A stretch of DNA of 33,295 nucleotides, from assembly GCA_002309175.1 (NCBI GenBank), contig DBWX01000010.1, forward strand, positions 95,909-129,203, in the 5' to 3' direction. Shown piece by piece: positions 6,960 through 13,727 of this stretch. The notes under the pieces were generated by a model, which made no database searches, was not told the DNA's origin, and saw only the letters and a list, made by a program, of their open reading frames with translations. Made by a program: the position numbers and the translations under genes. The DNA comes from Ruminococcaceae bacterium UBA1227 (GTDB taxonomy: Bacteria > Bacillota > Clostridia > Oscillospirales > Acutalibacteraceae). Every line of letters starts with the position of its first letter. Position 1 is the first letter of the stretch.

Positions 6960-8741
6960 TGCTCTGTCTTTGATCTCCTTCGTAATCTTCTCTACGAAAG
7001 CCTCAAAGGACATTGTTTCGGTTTCGCCTGTGTCACGGCTTCTGACTGCTACCGTGTTCGCTTCGGACTCCTGAGGGCCGAGGACGAGCATGTAAGGTAC
7101 GCGGTCAACCTGCTGGGCCTCACGGATCTTGTAGCCGACCTTCTCGTTTCTGTCATCGAGTTCGACTCTTATGCCGAGGTCCATGAGTTTCTCATAGACG
7201 GCAGTTGAATACTCGAGAGTCTTGTCCGAGACGGGAAGGACCTTGACCTGGAGAGGCGCAAGCCATACGGGGAACTTGCCCTTGGTCTCCTCAATGAGGT
7301 AGGCCATGAAACGGTCAAGTGAGCCGAGGATTGCGCGGTGCAGGACGACGGGAGTCTTCTCCGTACCGTCCTTGTCGACATAGGTGAGTTCAAACTTCGC
7401 CGGAAGGCAGAAGTCAAGCTGACATGTGGAGAGTGTGTACTCGCCGCCGACTGCCGGCTTGACGTTTACGTCGAGCTTAGGTCCGTAGAAGGCGGCCTCG
7501 CCAATCTCCTCCGTGAAGTCGAGACCGAGGTCTATCATTACTTCGCGGAGAGCGGACTCGGCCTTCTCCCACATCTCGTCATCCGGATGGTACTTCTGTG
7601 TATCTGCGGGATCTCTCAGGGAGAGAACGCAGCGGTAGTCCGTAATCTTGAAGTCTCTGTATGCCTCGAAGATGAGGTCGCATACTGCGGAAACTTCATC
7701 TTTAATCTGCTCGGGTGTGACAAAAAGGTGTGCGTCGTTCTGACAGAAGTGACGCGCGCGCTCAATACCCTTGAGTGTGCCTGAGGCCTCAAAACGGAAG
7801 TCGTGGGCAATCTCGCCTATTCTCAGGGGAAGGTCACGGTATGAGTGAGGCTTGTTGGCGTAGATACGCATGTGGTGCGGGCAGTTCATGGGACGAAGGA
7901 CAAATGCCTCACCCTCAACTTCCATTGCGGGGAACATGTTCTCCTTGTAGTGGTCCCAGTGACCCGAGGTCTTGTAGAGGTCCACGGTGCCGACACAGGG
8001 TGTCATGACATGCTGGTAGTCGAGCCTGCGCTCTTTCTCTTTAATGTACTCCTCAAGTTCCTGCCAGAGTGTGTAACCTTTCGGAAGGAACATCGGAAGG
8101 CCGCGGCCGACAAGGTTGTCGGTCATGAAGAGGCCCATCTCTTTGCCTATCTTTCTGTGGTCGCGCTGCTCGGCCTCGGCAAGCTCCTGAAAGTACTTCT
8201 CAAGTTCCTCCTGGGTTGCAAAAGCCGTACCGTTTACACGGGTGAGCATCTTATTGTTCTTGTCAGCCTTCCAGTATGCGCCGGACTGTCCGGTAATCTT
8301 GAAAGCCTTGAGCGCCTTTGTGTATGTGAGATGAGGGCCGGTGCACATGTCGATGTACTCGCCCTGCTGATAGAAGCTTATTACGGCATCCTCGGGGAGG
8401 TCGCCTATGTGCTCAACCTTGTATGACTCCTTGCGGTCCTCCATGAGCTTTATTGCCTCTTCTCTCGGAAGAATGAAGGACTTGATGGGAAGGTTCTCCT
8501 TTACGATTTTCTTCATCTCAGCCTCAATGGCCTGAAGATCCTCGTCGGTGAGCTTGGTGTCACCGAGGTCTACATCGTAATAAAAACCTCTCTCGTTTGC
8601 AGGTCCGTACGCAAAGTCAGCGTGCGGCCAGAGGCGCTTTATGGCCTGTGCCATTATGTGAGCAGCCGTGTGACGGATGACGTGGAGCTGTTCCTCCTCG
8701 GGGCACTCAGCCACATGTCCGTCGTTGTAAATTACTTTCAT
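6957..8741 (-). CDS. thrS: Threonine--tRNA ligase lacking the TGS domain
   Basis: ThrRS charges tRNA-Thr with threonine. At 594 residues it is about 45-50 shorter than E. coli or B. subtilis enzymes, and the difference is at the N-terminus: the ~60-residue TGS (N1) domain is reduced to a stub (MKVIYNDGHVAE) before HTAAH. The editing domain keeps its signature residues (H24, H28, C133, H137). Class II motifs and all three zinc ligands are present (C287 in MNCPHH, H338 in QNDAH, H468 in VLHRA), followed by the anticodon-binding domain. No T-box leader fits: only 45 nt separate it from the adhesin gene. Its promoter overlaps the adhesin stop codon. Confidence 0.97.
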   Translation of the reverse strand: MKVIYNDGHVAECPEEEQLHVIRHTAAHIMAQAIKRLWPHADFAYGPANERGFYYDVDLGDTKLTDEDLQAIEAEMKKIVKENLPIKSFILPREEAIKLMEDRKESYKVEHIGDLPEDAVISFYQQGEYIDMCTGPHLTYTKALKAFKITGQSGAYWKADKNNKMLTRVNGTAFATQEELEKYFQELAEAEQRDHRKIGKEMGLFMTDNLVGRGLPMFLPKGYTLWQELEEYIKEKERRLDYQHVMTPCVGTVDLYKTSGHWDHYKENMFPAMEVEGEAFVLRPMNCPHHMRIYANKPHSYRDLPLRIGEIAHDFRFEASGTLKGIERARHFCQNDAHLFVTPEQIKDEVSAVCDLIFEAYRDFKITDYRCVLSLRDPADTQKYHPDDEMWEKAESALREVMIDLGLDFTEEIGEAAFYGPKLDVNVKPAVGGEYTLSTCQLDFCLPAKFELTYVDKDGTEKTPVVLHRAILGSLDRFMAYLIEETKGKFPVWLAPLQVKVLPVSDKTLEYSTAVYEKLMDLGIRVELDDRNEKVGYKIREAQQVDRVPYMLVLGPQESEANTVAVRSRDTGETETMSFEAFVEKITKEIKDRA

Positions 8742-8775
8742 TGTCGTAAATCCCCTTGAAATTAAGTCAAAGAGA

Positions 8776-8804
8776 ATTTTACAACCTTAGTAATATAAAG
8801 TCAA
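8776..8804 (-). promoter_or_regulatory. Promoter of thrS, inside the 3' end of the adhesin gene
   Basis: On the minus strand TTGACT (8799-8804), 17 nt, TAAAAT (8776-8781). The -35 box is within the last codons of the adhesin gene and the spacer spans its stop (8787-8789). This gives thrS independent expression although no terminator separates the two genes. Confidence 0.8.
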
Positions 8805-11207
8805 TTTATTCTTTTTTATAATTATTAATACCGTGAGCGCGATTGACTCTATGGCAGTGATTATCAGAAGCCTCACGTTTTCTGAGAGTTCGTCCGATGT
8901 ATCGGGTCCGTAGTACGCGCGCTCAATTGCGCGTTTACTCTCGTCCGGTCTGTTTATAATTTCGTTGTTCTCACAGATTTCAATTTCACAGACCGGGTCA
9001 GAGGCCGCCGGCGCGAAATCGAAGGCATATTCATTTTCATTGATTGTGTAGCCGGCGGCGGTCTCAAGCTCCTTGACATAGTACTTGTAGCCGTACGGCA
9101 GGTCAGCTGTCATCCGGCAGCTGCCGTCTTCATCCGGACGGATTATCTCGAGAAGCGAGCCTGCGGGCAGTCCCGCAATCTCCTCGCCGGCGAATACGCC
9201 GAAGACCACCTGCTTATACAGTGTCGGCAGAAGTTCGGGCATGGTGTCAGCCATCGTCTTTGTGAAGATGAGGTTTGCCTTAATCCTGTCATTTTCAAGA
9301 GTCACTTCACAGTCATCACTGAAAAGGCAGACCTCAGTGGTCTTTTCGTTTAAGGCATATCCTTTCGGAGCACCTATTTCTTTAGCATAGTAGACGCCCT
9401 CAAAGAGGTCCTTCGTAAATACGGGGCCTTCCTTGCTTGTGACTACCGAATCTACAAGTTCATCCTTCTGAAAACGCCTTGTACCATCAGATGTGTAGAT
9501 GTCCTCTCCGGCAAAGATTCCGACCACACAGCCCGAGAGATACTGTTCCTCATATGTCGGAGTGAAGACAGTTCTGTCACCGTCCTTTGACTCGTCAAAT
9601 CCTGTCAGGACTTCACCCTTCTTGTATACTGAGAATTTCCGCATCAGGTTCTCGTCCTCAAAGGTCTCCTCTATTACCTGTCCCTCCTCGGTAATCGAGA
9701 AATCATAGCGTTTTTCGGAGAGCAGATATCCTGCGGGCGCGAGGCTTTCGAAGACATAGTAGTTTCCGTAGAGAAGGTCTTTGAAAACGGCCTCACCGTT
9801 TTCGTTTGCGACTTCCGTGGCAACGTGATTGTCGTTCTCATCATATACCTCAAACTGAGCGCCCGGTACGGCCTTACCTGTACCCGCGTCAATCTTCCTG
9901 ATTATGAGGTCACCCTTTTTCACGACGTTTCCGAAGGCGGCCACAACTGTCTGTCCGCTCTGTACAGTGACTGTCTTCGGTACCTGATCGACATACCTGT
10001 CAGGCACCTGCTCGGTCACGGTATATAAGCCGACAGGAATATTGTTCAGCACTGCGACACCTGAGGAATCCGTTGTGAGGACGGTGTTTATACCCTGCCC
10101 CGTAACATTGAATTTAATGCCCGAGACCACTCCGTCACTTGAGCGTTTCTGAACCTTAAGCGCGCCGTTTAGGGCATAGACCTTGTAGGTGTATGAGACG
10201 GGCACCTGCCTCTGTCCGGTGACCATAGTCTGTCCTTCCGGTGTGGCGGAGAGTACGAGCATGCTCTGCGATGTAGCCGGCTGCGCTTTTTTGGTCAGTG
10301 TGAGATTTGCTCCGTTTACATATCTGTTTGCCGTAAGGGTCAGGGTGTTGCCGCTGACAGATGCGGTAACTCCGCTGTCGGCAGTGATGTCGTATGTTGA
10401 CAGAACACCGTTTGTGTCTGTCAGTGTTTTCGTATATTTACCGCTTGCCGAGTCATATGCCAGTTCAATTCTCGACGAGGCAAAACTCGGCTGCTTCTCA
10501 TGGTTATAGATTTTCGCAACAAGGTTGTTATAAGCGGTTATGCCTCCCGGGCTGACCGCAATTATGTTGTAGAAAAAGTTCTGCGGAAGACTGACCGTAC
10601 CGCTCTCTCCGCCGTAGCTGTATGAGTAGTTTACGGCCTGTCTCGCGTTGTTTGTCACGGAGTTTCTGACTCCCGTCTGAAACTCCCAGATAAGAATCTG
10701 CGTCGCGGCATAGCTGTCCGCTGCGGTGGGTCCGTTTTGGACCTTCGGAAAACCGTAGAGAGTCGCGAGCATTACACCTTTGCGCTGAGCCTCCGACATG
10801 CGTGACCAGGCCCGGTTTCCCCCGGCGCTTTCAGCGGCGGCACCGTAGCGGTCAGCAGCCGCGTACGCCTCAACATCAAATTCCATACAGTATGCCCAGA
10901 TTGTGTTTCCGTCCGAGCCGTGGCGCGGCTCTCCCAGCGAATAGTAGTCCGCCGTCACATACCCCATGTGTATGTTGGCCGTATGGCCATTATGAAATGT
11001 GTAGTTGTATGACGGCGAAGCCATGCTCTTCTCAGGTCCCGCCGCGCCCGGATTGCAGTAGTCGTCCATATTGACGATTACCCTCTCTCCGGATATTACG
11101 TCGGCATTGTCCTTCCAATCCGCATTGGCGACAATGCCGATCGACGCAAATATGGTGATAATGAAAAGAAACGACAGAAGTCGTTTCTTTATATTTCTGT
11201 TCTTCAA
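8787..11207 (-). CDS. Cell-surface adhesin with thioester domain and Cna-B/SpaA-like repeats
   Basis: I place the start at a TTG (11207) because GGAGGAGGAAGG lies just upstream; the ATG at 11243 lies beyond that site. This gives 806 residues. Signal peptide 1-29 (cut after ANA). Residues ~40-240 resemble a thioester (TQXA) domain: WAYCMEF (C107) and AATQILIWEFQTG (Q170) would form the Cys-Gln bond used by Gram-positive adhesins to bind host proteins covalently. Four SpaA/Cna-B-like beta domains follow (about 348-428, 432-520, 525-640, 645-755) with repeated GVFAGE and E-x-x-APxGY blocks. A C-terminal membrane segment (778-797) and KKNK tail are preceded by GPDTSD (767-772) where LPxTG would sit. 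No sortase gene is in the window. It is probably surface-exposed. Confidence 0.87.
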   Translation of the reverse strand: MKNRNIKKRLLSFLFIITIFASIGIVANADWKDNADVISGERVIVNMDDYCNPGAAGPEKSMASPSYNYTFHNGHTANIHMGYVTADYYSLGEPRHGSDGNTIWAYCMEFDVEAYAAADRYGAAAESAGGNRAWSRMSEAQRKGVMLATLYGFPKVQNGPTAADSYAATQILIWEFQTGVRNSVTNNARQAVNYSYSYGGESGTVSLPQNFFYNIIAVSPGGITAYNNLVAKIYNHEKQPSFASSRIELAYDSASGKYTKTLTDTNGVLSTYDITADSGVTASVSGNTLTLTANRYVNGANLTLTKKAQPATSQSMLVLSATPEGQTMVTGQRQVPVSYTYKVYALNGALKVQKRSSDGVVSGIKFNVTGQGINTVLTTDSSGVAVLNNIPVGLYTVTEQVPDRYVDQVPKTVTVQSGQTVVAAFGNVVKKGDLIIRKIDAGTGKAVPGAQFEVYDENDNHVATEVANENGEAVFKDLLYGNYYVFESLAPAGYLLSEKRYDFSITEEGQVIEETFEDENLMRKFSVYKKGEVLTGFDESKDGDRTVFTPTYEEQYLSGCVVGIFAGEDIYTSDGTRRFQKDELVDSVVTSKEGPVFTKDLFEGVYYAKEIGAPKGYALNEKTTEVCLFSDDCEVTLENDRIKANLIFTKTMADTMPELLPTLYKQVVFGVFAGEEIAGLPAGSLLEIIRPDEDGSCRMTADLPYGYKYYVKELETAAGYTINENEYAFDFAPAASDPVCEIEICENNEIINRPDESKRAIERAYYGPDTSDELSENVRLLIITAIESIALTVLIIIKKNKLTLYY

Positions 11208-11230
11208 GCCTTCCTCCTCCTTTTTATGAG

Positions 11231-11312
11231 AAGGTGGCTGCAAACGTGTGATTGGGAATTGATTGATTAGGGGTTATCAGTCATGGAAAAGAAATGTTTT
11301 TGCAGCCACCTT
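11231..11312. repeat. 14-bp perfect inverted repeat framing the ssb-adhesin intergenic region
   Basis: AAGGTGGCTGCAAA (11231-11244) is exactly repeated in reverse orientation as TTTGCAGCCACCTT (11299-11312), leaving 54 nt between. One arm starts 9 nt past the ssb stop; the other ends just upstream of the adhesin ribosome-binding site. No T-run follows either arm, so it is not an ordinary terminator. It could be a stem-loop in the mRNA leader, a regulator site or a small invertible segment. Confidence 0.85.
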
Positions 11313-11321
11313 TCATCCTTT

Positions 11322-11621
11322 TTAACCGGCAAATTCTATGTTGGTTGCCTTGATTCTGAAATGGTAGCGGTTATTACCGTCCTTATCCTTATATGCCTCG
11401 TTCTCAAACGAGCCGGAGACGACAATCTTCTGTCCCTTCTTCACATAGTTCTCAACGAACTTTGCAAGCGTATCCCAGCAGGTGACATCGAAGAACTCCG
11501 CATTCTCCTTGTCACGGTCATTGTTTGCCAATGTAAACTCAGCGACCTTGGTTTTCTTCTCAGTCACTTCCCTGATTTCGGGGTCCCTTGTGAGACGTCC
11601 GCTCAAAATAATGCTTCTCAT
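11322..11621 (-). CDS. ssb: Short single-stranded DNA-binding protein (OB-fold only)
   Basis: The 99-residue protein matches the SSB OB-fold: MRSIILSGRLTRDPEIRE, VAEFTLANN, FFDVTCWDTLAKFVENYVKKG and KIVVSGSFENEAYKDKDGN. It stops at the end of the fold and lacks both the flexible linker and the acidic C-terminal tip (DDDxPF-like) by which the main replication SSB recruits partners. It is probably a secondary paralogue rather than the chromosomal SSB, which in Bacillota normally lies between rpsF and rpsR. AAGGAGG precedes the ATG; this ribosome-binding site directly follows the T-run of the terminator upstream. No convincing -35 box was seen for its own promoter. The adhesin gene follows after ~115 nt. 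Confidence 0.88.
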   Translation of the reverse strand: MRSIILSGRLTRDPEIREVTEKKTKVAEFTLANNDRDKENAEFFDVTCWDTLAKFVENYVKKGQKIVVSGSFENEAYKDKDGNNRYHFRIKATNIEFAG

Positions 11622-11631
11622 GTTATTCCTC

Positions 11632-11669
11632 CTTAAAAAAATAAGAGGCGGCCTTAAAACCGCCTCTTA
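11632..11669 (-). terminator. Terminator after the beta-CASP nuclease gene
   Basis: A stem of 9-10 bp (AAGAGGCGG with CCGCCTCTT, 8-nt loop; 11643-11668) is followed on the minus strand by TTATTTTTTT. Its T-run abuts the ssb ribosome-binding site, so it could also work as an attenuator for ssb-adhesin if there is read-through. Confidence 0.88.
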
Positions 11670-11742
11670 ATATAATGTCGAAAAAACATGAGAATCGGAC
11701 GCGCCGGGTACGAAATGTCGGATTTTCCGTACGAACGGTATG

Positions 11743-13350
11743 TTATCTGTCCCACTTCTCGCAAAGCGCGATAATCTGATCCGCGAATTTTGCAAGGTCC
11801 TTGTTGGCTCCTCCCTCGTTATGCTGAATGGTCTGAATGAGTCTCTGACCTGCGAGGAAAAGTCTGCCGTAAGGGCTGTTTGCCTTGAATACCGGAGCAG
11901 CCCCGGGTTTCTTCTCAATCTTTGTCCTGTTGCCCTCTGAGATTATCTTGTTCGAGATAAGATCAACCACACAGTAAGGATAAGGAGCATATGCGTTGAG
12001 CCCGAATTCATTGCGAAGTTTTGAGGTGTAAGCCTCACATACATCGTCATCGCCGTGGCAGACAAATACCTGCTGAGGCGAAAATTCAAAGGCTGAAATC
12101 CATTTCGTAAGACCGTTTATGTCAGCATGGCCCGACATACCGGCAAGCTTTGCGACCTCCGCTAAAACCTCAATCTCTTCTCCGAAGATCTTGACTGTCG
12201 TGGCACCGTCCACGAGGGCTCGGCCGAGCGTGCCCACAGCCTGGTAACCGACAAAGAGAATCGTACACTCAGGTCTCCAGAGATTGTGCTTTAAGTGGTG
12301 CTTGATTCGGCCGGCCTCGCACATGCCCGAAGCCGAGATTATAACCTTGGGGTCCAGGTCGTAGTTGACCGCCTTTGACTCCTCTGACGATACTGCCAGA
12401 CGAAGACCGGAAACCTCTATCGGGTTCTTACCCTGGGAGATGAGTTCAAGTGCTTCCCGGTCAAGGTACATCTTGTCACAGTTGCTGTAGATATTCGTAG
12501 CCTCGATAGCCAGCGGGCTGTCTATGTAAATCTTGAAATCGCCGTGTCCGGTGACCAGTCCGCGCTCCTTTATCTGCCTGATAAAGTAGAGCATCTCCTG
12601 TGTGCGGCCGACCGCAAACGACGGTATTACGACGTTTCCGCCGCGGTCGAAGGTGCGCTGGATGACACTCGCGAGCGAGGCCGCATAGTCGGGCTTCGCG
12701 CCGTGTGCTCTGTCACCGTAAGTGGATTCCGTTATGACATAGTCCGCACGGGTGATGTATGTCGGATCCTTAATAAGTGGCTGGTCAGTATTTCCGATAT
12801 CGCCTGAGAATACAAGCTTCTTTGAGATACCATTCTCTGTCAGGAAAACCTCTATTGAAGATGAACCCAAAAGGTGTCCGGCATCGATGAACCTTATCTG
12901 GATACCGTCAGCTACATCTATAAGTTCATTGTATGAGTGTGATTCAAAGCAGTGCAAAGCGGCGATTGCGTCCTCAATGGTATAGAGAGGCAGAACCTCC
13001 TCCTTGCCCGCGCGCTTTGCCTTGACGTTTTTCCACTCCGCTTCAAACTCCTGGATGTGGGCGGAGTCGCGGAGCATTATCGTACACAGGTTATATGTCG
13101 CCTGGGTACAAAAAACCGTCCCGTTAAACCCCTGCGCTGCAAGCAGCGGGAGTTTACCGGAATGGTCAATGTGAGCGTGCGTTAAAAAGACGTAGTCTAT
13201 CTCGCTGGCGCCGACCGGAAGTTCTCCGGATTCATAGATGTCGGCGCCCTGTTCGAGACCGTAGTCCACGAGCATCTTTTTGCCGCACGCTTCAATATAG
13301 TAGCAGCTGCCCGTGACTTCATGGGCTGCGCCGCAGAAAGTGAGTTTCAC
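11743..13350 (-). CDS. Metallo-beta-lactamase/beta-CASP family RNase-like protein
   Basis: The 535-residue protein belongs to the MBL-fold RNA-processing hydrolases (CPSF73/Ysh1-like), zinc-dependent nucleases. Visible zinc motifs are THAHIDHSG (H58, H60, D62, H63), GHLLGSSS, SGDIGNTD and the beta-CASP signatures ESTYGDR, IPSFAVGRTQE and ISASGMCEAGRIKHHL, ending with MSGHAD and VCHGDDD. A ~60-residue C-terminal extension follows the RMMBL region (KANSPYGRLFLAGQRLIQTI onward). It differs from RNase J in its shorter, CPSF-like layout. The start is GTG (13350) giving MKLTFCGAAHEVTGS, the canonical start of this family, with a modest GGTGAT ribosome-binding site. The gene is monocistronic, ending at a strong terminator. 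Confidence 0.92.
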   Translation of the reverse strand: MKLTFCGAAHEVTGSCYYIEACGKKMLVDYGLEQGADIYESGELPVGASEIDYVFLTHAHIDHSGKLPLLAAQGFNGTVFCTQATYNLCTIMLRDSAHIQEFEAEWKNVKAKRAGKEEVLPLYTIEDAIAALHCFESHSYNELIDVADGIQIRFIDAGHLLGSSSIEVFLTENGISKKLVFSGDIGNTDQPLIKDPTYITRADYVITESTYGDRAHGAKPDYAASLASVIQRTFDRGGNVVIPSFAVGRTQEMLYFIRQIKERGLVTGHGDFKIYIDSPLAIEATNIYSNCDKMYLDREALELISQGKNPIEVSGLRLAVSSEESKAVNYDLDPKVIISASGMCEAGRIKHHLKHNLWRPECTILFVGYQAVGTLGRALVDGATTVKIFGEEIEVLAEVAKLAGMSGHADINGLTKWISAFEFSPQQVFVCHGDDDVCEAYTSKLRNEFGLNAYAPYPYCVVDLISNKIISEGNRTKIEKKPGAAPVFKANSPYGRLFLAGQRLIQTIQHNEGGANKDLAKFADQIIALCEKWDR

Positions 13351-13385
13351 TTAAAAATCACCACTTATAGTAATAATATACTCAC

Positions 13386-13414
13386 ATTATACTACATATG
13401 GTGGCTACAATAAA
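13386..13414 (-). promoter_or_regulatory. Probable promoter of the beta-CASP nuclease gene
   Basis: TATAAT on the minus strand (13386-13391) lies 35 nt upstream of the GTG start; the -35 at 17 nt is weak (TTTATT, 13409-13414). A second TATAAT occurs inside the palindrome at 13440-13459, so the true start is uncertain. Confidence 0.45.
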
Positions 13415-13439
13415 GAGAAATCTGCTAAAAGGTCAGATT

Positions 13440-13459
13440 GTAAAGTAATTATACTTTAC
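13440..13459. promoter_or_regulatory. 20-bp palindrome, operator-like
   Basis: GTAAAGTA and TACTTTAC are perfect 8-bp arms around a 4-nt centre; the minus strand contains a TATAAT within it. It is flanked by direct CAGATT copies (13434-13439 and 13459-13464). It sits in the 190-nt non-coding stretch between the acidic small ORF and the nuclease gene. The symmetry and AT-rich core suggest a dimeric repressor site; no specific regulator is recognised. Confidence 0.5.
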
Positions 13460-13542
13460 AGATTCTCTTCTGAGAAGAAATAACGCACTCTTCCCTCACT
13501 GCGTTTGCCGTACTGAATGGCCTAAAAGCTTTTCCTTTCGGT

Positions 13543-13707
13543 TTAATCATCAAGCATATCGAGGATATTGAGTTCGTCAACCCAATCCGCGTCTTCGTCA
13601 AACATAGGCTCATCAAACAGATGCTGTACGTTACCGTCCTCATCGCGGAAGGTTCCGTTCTCATCCGGTTCGCCCATTGCTTTGCTTAACCAATTCAAAA
13701 TACCCAT
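13543..13707 (-). CDS. Small acidic protein (54 aa), function unknown
   Basis: An ATG at 13707 after an AGAGGTG ribosome-binding site opens a 54-residue frame, MGILNWLSKAMGEPDENG to a TAA at 13543. The composition is very acidic (about 16 Asp/Glu), with a short hydrophobic N-terminus and a closing DELNILDMLDD. The start is 20 nt after the stop of the aldo/keto reductase, so the two are probably co-transcribed. No family is recognised and coding status rests on the ribosome-binding site, spacing and plausible codon use. It could be a small partner of the reductase or an unrelated microprotein. Confidence 0.65.
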   Translation of the reverse strand: MGILNWLSKAMGEPDENGTFRDEDGNVQHLFDEPMFDEDADWVDELNILDMLDD

Positions 13708-13727
13708 AAACACACCTCTTTGGCGAT

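Noticed and set aside
8742..8786. T-box riboswitch for thrS
   Set aside because: Only 45 nt lie upstream, far too few for a T-box; a normal promoter is present instead.
10887..10889. LPxTG motif search in the adhesin
   Set aside because: No LPxTG, NPxTG or SPxTG was found; only the GPDTSD sequence occurs before the membrane helix, reported as a separate finding.
13398..13410. Partial resemblance of GGTGGCTACAA to the adhesin inverted-repeat arm GGTGGCTGCAA
   Set aside because: One mismatch in a short string without a second arm is compatible with chance.
13396..13446. 16-codon plus-strand ORF (ATG at 13398) in the 190-nt intergenic stretch
   Set aside because: It has no ribosome-binding site and no sign of conservation can be judged; kept as non-coding.
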